A DNA stretch of 64,000 nucleotides from Sagittula stellata E-37 (GCF_039724765.1 NZ_CP155729.1:2179501-2243500); one strand, 5' to 3'. Counted from the first letter of the stretch, positions 1 through 8,931 are shown. A program made the numbers and translations. The notes: generated by a model from the letters alone, not told the origin.

Positions 1-93
1 GCCTATGCGGGGGCGGAGGCGCACCTGTGGGACAAGGGGGCCTTGGGGCTCGTCTTCATGGCGGCCTACAGCGTGCTGGCGCTGCGCCCCTGA
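1..93 (+). CDS. C-terminal end of an unidentified membrane protein (partial)
   Basis: Frame 1 is open from the window edge to a TGA at 91-93 and encodes the last 30 residues of a protein. The residues GALGLVFMAAYSVLALRP form a short hydrophobic helix, so this is probably the last membrane segment of an integral membrane protein. The family cannot be named from this fragment. It converges on the small secreted-protein gene on the other strand. Confidence 0.45.
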   Translation, partial: AYAGAEAHLWDKGALGLVFMAAYSVLALRP

Positions 94-157
94 GGCCGGA
101 CGACATGCGCCCCGCCGGCTGTGGCGGGGCGTTGCAACGGTTCGGGCCGGGTCAGGG

Positions 158-421
158 TCAGCGGCAGACGGTGACCAGGTGACCGTTGCGGTAGGTCTGG
201 TAGGGGTCGTGGCAGACGCGGGTGGTGTAGGTGCGCTGCTTCTGGTTCTTGCGCGCGCCCTGCACGGCGAGCGTTCCGATCACGCCGAGGACGACGCCGC
301 CGACGACGTTGCGTTCGTGCTGGTTCAGCGCGGCGGCCGGGGTAGCGGCCGAGAGGGACAGCACCATGGCGGCAGCTGCGATGGCGGAGGTGAGGATCTT
401 GGCAGACTTCTGGGCAGACAT
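158..421 (-). CDS. Small secreted protein of unknown function
   Basis: This 87-residue protein is not recognised. Residues 1-32 look like a Sec signal peptide: KSAK near the N-terminus, then a long Ala/Leu-rich core ending in an AAA-type cleavage site. The mature part has a short glycine-rich hydrophobic stretch (VVGGVVLGVIGTLAVQGA), reminiscent of glycine-zipper surface proteins, then a basic tail with two cysteines (VCHDPYQ and VTVCR) that could form a disulfide. Likely periplasmic or outer-membrane associated. It stands alone between the partial gene at the window edge and tpiA. Confidence 0.6.
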   Translation of the reverse strand: MSAQKSAKILTSAIAAAAMVLSLSAATPAAALNQHERNVVGGVVLGVIGTLAVQGARKNQKQRTYTTRVCHDPYQTYRNGHLVTVCR

Positions 422-753
422 TTCAAATTTCCTTTCTGGAATGGGCGTGGCGGTGCCACGGCTGACCCCCGAGCAGCCGGGAGAATCGCCTGTGCGGACA
501 ATCGCCGCAATCGCCGTCGCAAATCGATATCAACGGTGTGTTAACCGATAACATCGCGGACGATTGGCGTGTATTCCGGAATACCCAACCTTCGGCGGAG
601 GACGGCCGGGCGCGTGCCCCGGGCCGAAACCGCCCGCCCGCCAAGGTTCAGACCCAAGGGCAGGGTGGCGCAAAACCCCTCCCTACCATGTTTCCTGCCC
701 GTGTTCCTGGCGCGCAATGCCCCGTGGAATGTCGCTCGGGCTTCAGCGCGCGC

Positions 754-1500
754 TCAGTCCGCGCTGGCGTTCAGCGCCTCGATGATCGGCACGAAGTCGG
801 AGGCCTTCAGCGACGCGCCGCCGACCAGCGCCCCGTCGACGTTAGAGGTGGCAAAGATCTCTTCGGCATTCGCGGCCTTGACCGAGCCGCCGTACAGAAT
901 ACGGACGGAGCGGCCCACGCCCTCGCCGAACCGGCGTTCCAGACGGGCGCGGATGAAGTCGTGCACCTCGCCGATCTGATCGGTGGTGGGAACCTTGCCG
1001 GTGCCGATGGCCCAGACCGGCTCGTAAGCGACGACGAGGTTGTGCCCCGTGGCCGCATCCGGGATCGACCCGGCCAGCTGGCCGCCGATGATGTCGAGCG
1101 TGTTGGAGGACTCGCGCTGATCCAGTGTCTCGCCGACGCAGACCACGGCGGTCAGCCCGGCGGCCCAGGCCGCATCGCATTTGTCGCGCACAGTGTCGTT
1201 GCGCTCGTCATGGTCGGTGCGTCGCTCGGAATGGCCGAGAATGACGTAGCTCGCGCCGGCATCCTTCAGCATTTCGGCGGCGATATCGCCGGTATGCGCG
1301 CCGGAGGGCTTGCCGTGGCAGTCCTGCCCGCCGACTGCGACGTTCTCCGCACGGGCGCTGGCGGCTGAAATCAGCGTCGCTGGCGGACAGATCAGCACTT
1401 CGGCAGCGCCTTTCGCGGCCTCAGCCATGGCGTCGAGTTCGTCCAGGCTGGCAATCGTGCCGTTCATCTTCCAGTTGCCGGCGGCCAGTTTCGTGCGCAT
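754..1500 (-). CDS. tpiA: Triosephosphate isomerase
   Basis: The enzyme interconverts dihydroxyacetone phosphate and glyceraldehyde 3-phosphate in central carbon metabolism, in the cytoplasm. The 248-residue length is normal. Visible catalytic residues are Lys11 in the AGNWKMNG motif, His90 in ILGHSERR and Glu160 in [12 protein letters not shown]; the phosphate-binding loops YGGSV (203-207) and ALVGGASL (224-231) are intact. The gene is monocistronic in this window. Confidence 0.97.
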   Translation of the reverse strand: MRTKLAAGNWKMNGTIASLDELDAMAEAAKGAAEVLICPPATLISAASARAENVAVGGQDCHGKPSGAHTGDIAAEMLKDAGASYVILGHSERRTDHDERNDTVRDKCDAAWAAGLTAVVCVGETLDQRESSNTLDIIGGQLAGSIPDAATGHNLVVAYEPVWAIGTGKVPTTDQIGEVHDFIRARLERRFGEGVGRSVRILYGGSVKAANAEEIFATSNVDGALVGGASLKASDFVPIIEALNASAD

Positions 1501-1580
1501 GGTGTCATCCTTTTGCTGCTTGCGCGCAGTTTCGCGAGTGGGGCGGCGAGGTCAAGGGCGGTTGCGCGCCAAGCGGGTGC

Positions 1581-2300
1581 GTGGAAACAGTCGCACCGAC
1601 CGTTTCAGCCCCCCCTTTCGAAGTGCCCATATTCCCGGTTCTCGATGCCCGAAAGATCGCCGGACGCGATCCCGATACGTTTGCGGCGCTGCGCCGCGGG
1701 GCGCCTGAGACCGGCCTGCCGGTCTATACTGGGAACCTCTGGCCGGACCGTCCGGAAGGGGGAGAGGTGATCGGGGCCTACTAGCGCAACGCCATGGCGG
1801 GCGCTCTGGACCTGTTGCGCGGCATCGCGGAGGCGATCGGCGCTGACCGGCACTGCTTCGACACGCGGCTCGTCCGGCCGATGGCGCTCATGCGGGGCAA
1901 CTACGATCCGCCGCGCCCGGATTGCGCGGGCAAAAAGGACTTCGGTATCGCCGGCCACACCGATCAAGGCTGCGTGACGCTACTGGGATCGGACGGGAGT
2001 CTTGGGCCGTGACGACGTGTGGCACCCCGTACAGGCCGGACCAGGTATCTTTGTCATCAACTTCGGTGAATGAAATGTTTGAAATGTGGACTGAAGGCCG
2101 GGTGAAGGCCACGGCAAATCGGGTGAAGGGCACATTGCTGTCCCGCTGTTCTTCAACCCCAACCCCGACACGAACGTCGTGCCTTTGGGCTCTGGCAAGT
2201 CGATCCTCGCCGGGGATCATCTGGCGCGGCGCTTCAATGAAACGTATCATCAACTGCAAAAACCTCAAGCGGTCCACCGACCCAGGGCCGGCCGCCATTC
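1581..2300 (+). pseudogene. Decayed isopenicillin N synthase-like 2OG-Fe(II) oxygenase
   Basis: Pieces of one oxygenase can be read in order across several frames. An N-terminal piece (FPVLDARKIAGRDPDTFAALR) runs with an internal deletion into YTGNLWPDRPE. An in-frame TAG at 1782 interrupts the next piece (LLRGIAEAIGADRHCF, then FGIAGHTDQGCVTLLGSDG). Further shifted pieces follow: DDVWHPVQAGPGIFVINFGE, FEMWTEGRVKATANRV and LFFNPNPDTNVVPLGSG. The first His and Asp of the iron-binding triad are visible in GHTD. The distal His expected in an HRV motif is Asn (ANRV). With at least one stop, two frameshifts, a deletion and a lost iron ligand, the gene cannot make a working enzyme. The original substrate cannot be inferred. 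Confidence 0.8.
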
Positions 2301-2320
2301 CCTGAAGACAGACCCGCCTC

Positions 2321-2367
2321 CTTCATCTTGGCCAAAATACCTCGGGGGCGCGGGGGCAGAGCCCCCG
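2321..2367 (-). repeat. Dispersed 3'-end element, copy 1
   Basis: Read on the minus strand, a GGGGGC/GCCCCC hairpin with 1 extra pair (2351-2367) is followed by CCCCCGAGGTATTTTGGCC and AAGATGAAG. Nearly the same string occurs at 14947-14983 (plus strand) and 44764-44806 (minus strand). Here it lies downstream of the IscA-TfoX gene pair and in the same orientation. It may act as a transcription or processing signal, which is inference. Confidence 0.6.
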
Positions 2368-2448
2368 TCAAGCCGAAGGCTTGAGTTAGTACCGTCACGC
2401 CGAAGGCGTGAGACAGTGGCACCACGCCGAAAACACGGGACAGTCGCG
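2368..2448. repeat. Three 27-bp tandem units, each a small hairpin
   Basis: Three consecutive units start at 2368, 2395 and 2422. The first two each contain a perfect 7-bp hairpin with a GAA loop: TCAAGCC/GGCTTGA at 2368-2384 and TCACGCC/GGCGTGA at 2395-2411. The stems differ by compensating base changes. The third unit (CCACGCC-GAA-AACACGG) is degenerate. The array sits directly next to the dispersed element and 3' of tfoX-like. Confidence 0.7.
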
Positions 2449-2513
2449 CGCCACACCATTGGCGGGAAAGGCCTATGCGGGGCGGCGGCGCCCAGACAGG
2501 GGCACATGCCGGC

Positions 2514-2837
2514 TCAGAGATATCGAAGGGCCTCGCGGGCCAGGTCGACCGCTTCATCGGGGTCGTCGAGGGCCTCGCCGGGCAAGGTCCAGTAGGGCAT
2601 GGCTGCCCCGCCGCCGTCCTTTCGGGTGTAGCGCCAGCGTTCGCATCCCATCTCTTCCAGACGGTCGGCAAACGCCCCGGCGCCCTTTATCATCAGCGTG
2701 CCGTCGGACATCAGCAGGGCAAAGATCGTGCCGCCGGAATAAATGCCCATGCCGCCGAACATGCGGCGGGTGGTGACGTCTCCCAGGCCGGAGAAGAGGT
2801 CGCGGGCGTAGGCGCGGTCCTCTTCCGAAAGCGCCAT
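2514..2837 (-). CDS. TfoX N-terminal domain protein
   Basis: This 107-residue protein consists of a single TfoX_N domain: EEDRAYARDLFSGLG, TTRRMFGGMGIYSGGTIFALL, and a C-terminal WTLPGEALDDPDEAVDLAREAL helix. It lacks the C-terminal TfoX domain of the competence regulators, so a role in competence should not be assumed; stand-alone TfoX_N proteins are of unknown function. The start was chosen because its ATG overlaps the stop of the upstream iscA-type gene as TGATG, implying translational coupling. Confidence 0.85.
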   Translation of the reverse strand: MALSEEDRAYARDLFSGLGDVTTRRMFGGMGIYSGGTIFALLMSDGTLMIKGAGAFADRLEEMGCERWRYTRKDGGGAAMPYWTLPGEALDDPDEAVDLAREALRYL

Positions 2838-3220
2838 CAGCCCTGGGTTCCGCGTTCCGCGGCCATCTCCTCGACGTCCTTGAACTTGATCGACTCGCCG
2901 CAACCGCAGGCGTCGACCACGTTGGGATTGCGGAACTTGAAGCCGCTTTCCAGCAGCGAAGTCTCGTAGTCGATTTCGGTGCCGAAGAGGAACATCTGGG
3001 CCATGGGCGCGATCAGCACGCGGGCGCCGTCCTGTTCCACGATCTCGTCCGCGCCTTCCGCTTCGTCGACGTAGTCCATGGTGTATTCCATTCCTGCGCA
3101 GCCGCCCTTCTTGACGCCGATCTTCAGGCCGAAGCGGTTGTCGCGCTCCATCAACCTGCGGATCTGGCTGACCGCCTTGGGCGTGATCGTCACGGGGGAT
3201 TTGCCGGGTATGCCGAACAT
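2837..3220 (-). CDS. A-type iron-sulfur carrier (HesB/IscA/SufA family)
   Basis: A-type carriers receive or hand on Fe-S clusters in the cytoplasm. The 127-residue protein has the three family cysteines: Cys41 in KKGGCAGMEY and Cys105 and Cys107 in the C-terminal DACGCGES. The start at MFGIPGKSP was preferred over upstream in-frame codons because the family domain begins with the TITPKAV strand a few residues later. It is cotranscribed with the TfoX_N gene and lies about 2 kb from a SufT-like gene; the main suf operon is not in the window, so whether it is SufA, IscA or ErpA cannot be decided. Confidence 0.92.
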   Translation of the reverse strand: MFGIPGKSPVTITPKAVSQIRRLMERDNRFGLKIGVKKGGCAGMEYTMDYVDEAEGADEIVEQDGARVLIAPMAQMFLFGTEIDYETSLLESGFKFRNPNVVDACGCGESIKFKDVEEMAAERGTQG

Positions 3221-3438
3221 CGGGGTTCCTTTGCAGGGGTCCTTTTCGCGTGCACTCAACCTAATGCTTCGGCGCCCCGATCTCAAGGTCGGGCGCATCG
3301 GACCACTGTGCGCCAGCGCTCAGGTTACATCCTGCGCCGGCGTCCACGGCCGATGCTTCGCCTACCTCCAGACATCGAGGAACCCGTCCACCCCGGCGGC
3401 GTCGGAGGTTGCCGCCCGGCCTGACCGGGCGCGCCCTT

Positions 3439-5112
3439 TCAGGCCGCCTCTCTCGCGGGCACGTCCGGGAAAACCGCCGTGCCCTCTTCCTCGATCCGGG
3501 CGAGGCGGGCCAACAGGCGTTCACGGGCGTTGCAGGCCACGTCCCATGAGGTGTTCGGGTCGCGGCAGGGCACCATGAACCAAACGTCGATGCCGAAGGC
3601 GTCCTGTCCGGTGACGCTGACAGAAGCCTTGTCGCGGTCGTCGAGTTCTTCCTGATCCAGCTCGTCGAGCACCTCGTCCAGGCACTTTCGCAGCCGGTCC
3701 ACATCGACGGAGGGAACCAGTTTGAACTTCAGCACGCGCAGCATCTCGGGCTCTTTCAGCGTCCAGTTCTCGAAGGTGGTGGAGGTGAACTCGTTGACCG
3801 GGACCACCAGCCGGGTGCCGTCCCAGCTGTGCAGCTGGACGTACGTGAAGTTGATTCGCTCCACATGGCAAAGCGCGCCCTTGTAGACCACGCGGTCCCC
3901 TATGCGGGCGGACTGGTTCAGGGCGATTTGCAGCGACGACAGGATGTTGGACAGGATCGTACGTGCCGCGAAGCCAAAGATCAGCGTCAGAACCCCGGCC
4001 GAGGCGAGAAGCGAAAAGCCGTACGTCCGGAACAGGTTGGCCGACGACAGCACGATGCCGAAGCCGAAAAGAAACACGACGATGACAAGCAGGCGGCGCA
4101 CGGCGGCGATCCGCGTGGCGCGGGTGCGGGTTTCGTCGAACTGCTGCCGGGTCAGGTCCATCTGCTCGAACCCGGTGATCTCGTCGAGGATGACCTCGAT
4201 CACATTGACGATCAGCATCAGCGCGGCTGTGACGAAACCCGCGGCGACGAGCGGCGAAAGCACGCTGTTCAGCCGGCCCGAGAAGACGAAGATGGTCTGC
4301 ATCCCCACGGACAACACGAGCGCGACGGTGGCGATCAGCAACGGAATACGCGCTGACCGGAAGACGGCCGAGGTGACGCGGTGGCTGGCCAGGCGTCCGA
4401 CGCGGTTCAGCAACCGCGACATGGCCCAGCCCGACAGGAGGGCAAGCAGGATAAGCAGCGGGACGCCGATCACCTCCCACCACATCAGGCGCCAGAAGGC
4501 GGGTTCGCGCAGCGAGTCTGGCAGCCATTTCTCGAACCCGGTCGGGCCGTAGGCGGCGTAGAGCGGGGCGATGTTCTGCACGGTGCGGCCCGAAATCACC
4601 CAGACGGGATCGCCGCCTTCGGGCTTCACCCGTTCGAGGCGAATGGCGGAGGGCACGCCGTCGAGGTCGATTTCCCATAACAAAAGCGAGCGGCGCGGCA
4701 TTCCGGCGGTGGCGGCGTTCGACGTCTCAAGCGCGTCGAGCCCGTCCGGACGGTCGATGATCTGTCCCCAGTCGACGATGACGCGCCGGGCGATCACTGT
4801 GCTGAGGTCGCGCGCCAACCGGTCGCCCGCCGCGCGCTGAACGCTCGGCTCAAGGTCGTTGAGGTTCAAAAGATGGCCAAGCTGACCCGGAGGTTCGGGC
4901 AGGGTATCGCGCCGTTGCCCGGCCCGCATCAGCAACTCCATCGTCGCGCGAGGGGTGGATCGGTCCATCCAGTCGGGCGCGGGGCCAAGCCCGTCGTTCA
5001 GGGATTCGACCTCGAACCATGGCGAGGGCGTCTGCGCATGTGCGATCCCCCCGATCAGGAGAAGCCAGAGCGCGGCGAGGGCCATGAGGCCGAGGTCGAA
5101 AAACTGTCGCAT
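3439..5112 (-). CDS. MscS-family mechanosensitive ion channel
   Basis: This 557-residue inner-membrane channel protein has a signal peptide (MRQFFDLGLMALAALWLLLIGGIAHAQ), a periplasmic region of about 170 residues, then several membrane helices. The pore helix and MscS core follow, with the family motif GFAARTILSNILSSLQIALNQ and the beta domain RIGDRVVYKGALCHVERINFTYVQL. Such channels release solutes on osmotic downshock. The large extracytoplasmic N-terminal part puts it in the YbdG/YjeP-like extended class. The start at 5112 was chosen because it begins a clear signal peptide. Confidence 0.9.
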   Translation of the reverse strand: MRQFFDLGLMALAALWLLLIGGIAHAQTPSPWFEVESLNDGLGPAPDWMDRSTPRATMELLMRAGQRRDTLPEPPGQLGHLLNLNDLEPSVQRAAGDRLARDLSTVIARRVIVDWGQIIDRPDGLDALETSNAATAGMPRRSLLLWEIDLDGVPSAIRLERVKPEGGDPVWVISGRTVQNIAPLYAAYGPTGFEKWLPDSLREPAFWRLMWWEVIGVPLLILLALLSGWAMSRLLNRVGRLASHRVTSAVFRSARIPLLIATVALVLSVGMQTIFVFSGRLNSVLSPLVAAGFVTAALMLIVNVIEVILDEITGFEQMDLTRQQFDETRTRATRIAAVRRLLVIVVFLFGFGIVLSSANLFRTYGFSLLASAGVLTLIFGFAARTILSNILSSLQIALNQSARIGDRVVYKGALCHVERINFTYVQLHSWDGTRLVVPVNEFTSTTFENWTLKEPEMLRVLKFKLVPSVDVDRLRKCLDEVLDELDQEELDDRDKASVSVTGQDAFGIDVWFMVPCRDPNTSWDVACNARERLLARLARIEEEGTAVFPDVPAREAA

Positions 5113-5196
5113 CGGCAAGACAACGCCGCCCGGACAAAAGGCGTTCCGGGCGGCGTCAGGCAATTGCGACAGGGCAGGGCGCAGGGCCCCCGCGTC

Positions 5197-5559
5197 TTAC
5201 ATGAAGCCCAGTTCCAGCCGGGCCTCGTCGGACATCATGTCCATGCCCCAGGGCGGCTCCCACGTCAGATCGACATCGACCTGTTTCACGCCGGGCAACG
5301 GTTCCACCGCCTCGGCGACCCAGCCGGGCATCTCGCCCGCGACGGGGCATCCGGGTGCGGTGAGGGTCATGATGATCTTCACCTCGTTCTCGGGGTTGAT
5401 GTCCACGGTGTAGACCAGGCCCAGATCGTAAATGTTCACCGGGATTTCCGGATCGTAGACCGTGCGACAGGCCTCCACCACGGTGTCGTAGAGCGGGTGG
5501 TCGGTGCTGGAGGGGGCGACCAGCGGCGCGCCTTCAAGCGGGGGGTTCTGCTCGCTCAT
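5197..5559 (-). CDS. sufT: SufT-like DUF59 Fe-S cluster assembly protein
   Basis: A 120-residue protein with one MIP18/DUF59 domain. The family motif DPEIPVN is at residues 36-42, and the conserved reactive Cys71 sits in TAPGCPVAG. The C-terminal DLTWEPPWGMDMMSDEAR is typical of the version encoded near suf genes and of PaaD-type proteins. It probably helps mature Fe-S proteins in the cytoplasm. No suf or paa operon is adjacent, so SufT is favoured because the residues agree with it and because an A-type carrier gene is nearby. Confidence 0.9.
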   Translation of the reverse strand: MSEQNPPLEGAPLVAPSSTDHPLYDTVVEACRTVYDPEIPVNIYDLGLVYTVDINPENEVKIIMTLTAPGCPVAGEMPGWVAEAVEPLPGVKQVDVDLTWEPPWGMDMMSDEARLELGFM

Positions 5560-5731
5560 GGGGATCCTCTTTCAAACCTGACCGAACATATAGGAAATAT
5601 GGCGGTCAGGGTAAAGGGCCGGGCGATGGCGTGCTGCGGCGCCGAAACAATTCGCAAACGCCATATTAACACTGGTCACGTTACCCGTTCATGGGGGCGT
5701 GCGTCGTTTCGGCATGCGGCAAGGAAGTGCA

Positions 5732-5890
5732 ATGACGGGAACCATCGTCACCACAATTCGGTATCTGCGGGCCCACGTCCCCAGTGGACGCCGGTTTGCC
5801 GGCTGGTGGATCCTGCCGTTCGCGGTTTCAGGCGTGCTGTTCTGGGTCTGGATGATCCGACTGCTCCTGCGGCTGTTCGGGCAGCCCTAG
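5732..5890 (+). CDS. Small one-helix membrane protein, unknown
   Basis: A 52-residue reading frame starting at an ATG with a good ribosome binding site (AAGGA, six bases upstream). The N-terminal half is basic (TIRYLRAHVPSGRRF) and the C-terminal half is a single hydrophobic helix (WWILPFAVSGVLFWVWMIRLLLRLF). No family is recognised. It lies on the opposite strand to both neighbours, in a 340-base gap, so it could also be a chance frame. Confidence 0.4.
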   Translation: MTGTIVTTIRYLRAHVPSGRRFAGWWILPFAVSGVLFWVWMIRLLLRLFGQP

Positions 5891-5902
5891 GCAGGTCGGG
5901 TC

Positions 5903-7315
5903 TCAGTCCTCGGGTTCGATGCGGCGGCGGACGGGGGCAGGGCGCACCTTCGCCTCAAGATGGTCATAGACCTTCTCGGCCACGTTCTTTCGGGTCGCTG
6001 TCTCGATGCCTTCGAGGCCGGGGCTGGAGTTCACCTCCAGCACCTTGGGGCCGTTCTCCGAACGCAGGAGGTCGACACCGGCAAGGTTCAGGCGGAAGGC
6101 GCGGGCGGCGCGCAGCGCGGTGTCGCGTTCCTCTTTCGAGATGCGCACAACCGAAGCCTGGCCGCCCCGGTGCAGGTTGGAGCGGAAATCGCCCTCTGCC
6201 CCGGTGCGTTTCATCGCGGCCACGACCTTGCCGCCGACGACGAGGCAGCGGATGTCTTCTCCTGCGGCTTCCTTCACGAAGTCCTGCACCAGGAAGTTCG
6301 CCTTGAGCCCGCGGAAGGCGTCGATCACCGATTCCGCCGCCTTCTTGGTTTCGGCCAGCACAACGCCCTTGCCCTGCGTCGACTCCAGGAGTTTCACGAT
6401 CAGCGGGGCCGTCCCCACAAGCCGCATCAGCGACTGCGTGTCCTTGGGCGAGGCGGCAAAAGCGGTGTTCGGCATTCCGATCTTGTGCCGCGCCATGAGC
6501 TGGTGGGCGTACAGCTTGTCGCGCGACGCGGCGATCCCGTCGGAGCCGTTCAGGCAGAAGGTGCCGATGGTCTCGAACTGGCGGATGACAGCCGTGCCGT
6601 AGGAGGTGATGGAGGCGCCGATGCGCGGGATCACGGCGTCGTAGCGCGGCAAGCGCTTGCCGTCATAATGGACTTCGGGCGCCATGGCGTTGATCGCCAT
6701 GTAGCAGCGGGTGGTGTCGATGACCTCGACAGTATGTCCGCGCTTTTCGCCTTCTTCCACCAGCCGGCGGGTGGAATAGTTGTCCTCGCGGCTCAGCACC
6801 GCGACGCGCAGGGAGCGGTTGGGCGCAGCGCTGCGCACGCGGGCCGTGGTATAGACGTCGTAGGACATGCGCGGCTGCTGGAAGCGGTCTGTGGCCACGA
6901 TCGTGATGTGGTCCTTCAGCGCCTCGCGGCCCAACAGCATCCGCGACGCCATGGAGGACCGGTCGGTCAGCGTCAGCTCGATCCGCCAGCTTTCGTCCCC
7001 CACCCGCAAGGTGGAGGCGATGACATAGCGCATTTCCGACTCGCCGTTCGACGAGGTTACCTGTCGCCGGTCGACGATGCGGGCAGAGCAGGGAATCACC
7101 AGATCCTCGCGCCCCGGCACGGGATGGACGGTAAAACGCACCTTCGGGGCGTTGTTCGATCCGAAGGTCTCGATATCGAAGGCATGCAAGGCGGACGTCC
7201 GGGCGCCGGTGTCGACCTTGGCGCGCAGCGCCGGAAGGCCGAGATCGGGCAGCGAGACCCATTCCTCCCAGCCGAAGCGGATCATGTCCGTCGGCGTTTC
7301 GGGCGTGTCGGTCAT
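5903..7315 (-). CDS. rimK: Fusion of an ATP-dependent zinc protease-like domain and a RimK-type ATP-grasp ligase
   Basis: Two domains in 470 residues. Residues about 12-145 match the RimB/ATP-dependent zinc protease family (DUF785): [27 protein letters not shown] and [10 protein letters not shown]. Residues about 165-455 form a RimK ATP-grasp ligase: [33 protein letters not shown] and the metal site [24 protein letters not shown]. RimK adds glutamate residues to the C-terminus of ribosomal protein S6. The N-terminal domain resembles aspartic-type proteases and may trim or regulate the modification. Which substrate this fusion uses is inference. Confidence 0.9.
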   Translation of the reverse strand: MTDTPETPTDMIRFGWEEWVSLPDLGLPALRAKVDTGARTSALHAFDIETFGSNNAPKVRFTVHPVPGREDLVIPCSARIVDRRQVTSSNGESEMRYVIASTLRVGDESWRIELTLTDRSSMASRMLLGREALKDHITIVATDRFQQPRMSYDVYTTARVRSAAPNRSLRVAVLSREDNYSTRRLVEEGEKRGHTVEVIDTTRCYMAINAMAPEVHYDGKRLPRYDAVIPRIGASITSYGTAVIRQFETIGTFCLNGSDGIAASRDKLYAHQLMARHKIGMPNTAFAASPKDTQSLMRLVGTAPLIVKLLESTQGKGVVLAETKKAAESVIDAFRGLKANFLVQDFVKEAAGEDIRCLVVGGKVVAAMKRTGAEGDFRSNLHRGGQASVVRISKEERDTALRAARAFRLNLAGVDLLRSENGPKVLEVNSSPGLEGIETATRKNVAEKVYDHLEAKVRPAPVRRRIEPED

Positions 7316-7430
7316 GCTGGCGTGGCTCCTTCTCGTCGCTTGGGCGGCATGTACCGTTCCGGCCTACCAAGGCAGCGGGACGGCGTCCAGCACTCACGAT
7401 TGCGTCAGGAAAGGGCCGGGCGGTTCCGGT

Positions 7431-8288
7431 TCAGGCCCGCTTGGCCAGCCATTCGCGGACTTCCGTCAACCTTGAACGAGCCACTGGAACAAAGGTCCCG
7501 TCGTCAAGTTGAAGCACATGTTTCTGACCGTCGCGTGACAGCCCGCGCGCCACCCGTGCCGCCACCCACCACGACCGGTGCGGCTGGATTCCGTCATCGG
7601 GTTCGGTCTGTGCGACGATGTCCGAAAGACGGGCGCGCTGGGTGATGGTCGTGCGGTCGAGCACGACATGAACGTGGTGTTCACGCGCCTGGATGTGACG
7701 AAGACGGGCGAGGGGGACAGGCTCCGCCCCGATCAGGATGCGACGACTGTCGTCTTCCTCTGCGTCCTCGGGCGGCTCCGCCACTTCGGTGACCTGCGGC
7801 TCCGTCATCTGCGGCTGGCTGACGACCGGGCGCACGTATCGCATGTAGATGAGGATGAACATCTCGGCGATCACGAAATAGAACAGGACTCTCGGCCAGA
7901 GCGAAAAGGGCACGAGCCCCCGGCTGGCAGTGTCGGCCAGCCATTCGCCGATGAGCACTGTGGGCGTCAGCGCCAGCAGGACAACGATGAAGCCGGGCGT
8001 GGTGAAGCGGCCCGTCTTCGTCTGCAGGGCGGCCACACCGAAGATCACCAGACCGTGGCTGATGAGGAAGATCGCCACGACGATGGCCCAAAGCCCGAGC
8101 GTCGCGGCGAGACTCATCTTGCCAATCACGCCCGGAGCGTCCGTCGCCACCAGAAGCCCGTAGGCGCAGAGCAGGTAGATTTGAGTTCCCGAACCCTGCA
8201 ACAGCGAGATGTATTCGGCTGCGCTTATCTCATAGCGCTCACCGAAGGGATCGAAGAAGGCGACTGTCTGTCTGAGGATCTGATCCAC
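7431..8288 (-). CDS. Membrane-anchored LytTR DNA-binding regulator
   Basis: A 285-residue protein with about four membrane helices between residues 30 and 150, an acidic linker (residues 160-180) and a C-terminal LytTR domain from about 190. The domain keeps the pattern LRHIQAREHHVHVVLD, PHRSWWVAARVA and VPVARSRLTEVREWL. LytTR domains bind direct repeats in promoters. A membrane-tethered LytTR protein presumably senses something in or across the membrane; the target is unknown. No response-regulator receiver domain is present. Monocistronic. Confidence 0.85.
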   Translation of the reverse strand: MDQILRQTVAFFDPFGERYEISAAEYISLLQGSGTQIYLLCAYGLLVATDAPGVIGKMSLAATLGLWAIVVAIFLISHGLVIFGVAALQTKTGRFTTPGFIVVLLALTPTVLIGEWLADTASRGLVPFSLWPRVLFYFVIAEMFILIYMRYVRPVVSQPQMTEPQVTEVAEPPEDAEEDDSRRILIGAEPVPLARLRHIQAREHHVHVVLDRTTITQRARLSDIVAQTEPDDGIQPHRSWWVAARVARGLSRDGQKHVLQLDDGTFVPVARSRLTEVREWLAKRA

Positions 8289-8860
8289 GGGGCGACTTCC
8301 CTTGGGTATTGGTTACTAGGCAACTATCAGTATCTATTGTCAAAGGATGGCCCAAATCGCCATGTCTTGGAAAGGTGTTGAAATGACACAGTGTTTTCAA
8401 GTGGAAATCTGTCAGAAGCGTTCGGGGCGCTGGTGTCGGAACTGAATGGCGGCAGCAGTCTCCTGTCGCGAACCGCGCCGGACCGGCAGCTGTCAGAGCC
8501 GGTCGAACAGGGCAAGCGAGGGATGATTCGAGGTTTGTCTGCGCTCAGGTTGATAGCGCAGCCAAGGCACTGCGGCCCCTTTTGATGGCAGGGCGGGATG
8601 TCTTCGCTTCACGTATGCGGCACTTGGGCAACTTGGAGCAGGTAGGGGCGATGCCGATCGCCGGTTCGGCTTCGATCTTCGGGACACGCCGTTTGGATCG
8701 TATCCGGCTGGAACCCGTGCGATGGCGTGGCAGGTGTTGTGGCCCGACCGGCGACGTGCGCGGGGGTGATCCAGGCAGAACGGACAGGCACATTATTATG
8801 GACGCCAGCGGCCTCCGAAACGTCATCCGTTTTTTTGCGAAAAAGCTGGTGGGAAACCGC
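8289..8860. other. Intergenic stretch without a supported gene
   Basis: No reading frame in this 570-base stretch has a plausible protein or ribosome site on either strand. It holds only the upstream region of the first tRNA-Asp gene. Confidence 0.55.
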
Positions 8861-8889
8861 TTGACGGCAGTGGGTGCAGCCCATAGAAG
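8861..8889 (+). promoter_or_regulatory. Promoter of the first tRNA-Asp gene
   Basis: TTGACG at 8861-8866, a 17-base spacer, then TAGAAG at 8884-8889. This is a near-consensus housekeeping promoter 42 bases before the tRNA 5' end. Confidence 0.65.
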
Positions 8890-8931
8890 GCCTCTCACGC
8901 CACGAGGCAGACAGCTTCGGGCGGGCAGTGA

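Noticed and set aside
2368..2448. 27-bp array as a small CRISPR
   Set aside because: The units abut without spacers and each is a hairpin; CRISPR needs near-identical repeats separated by unique spacers.
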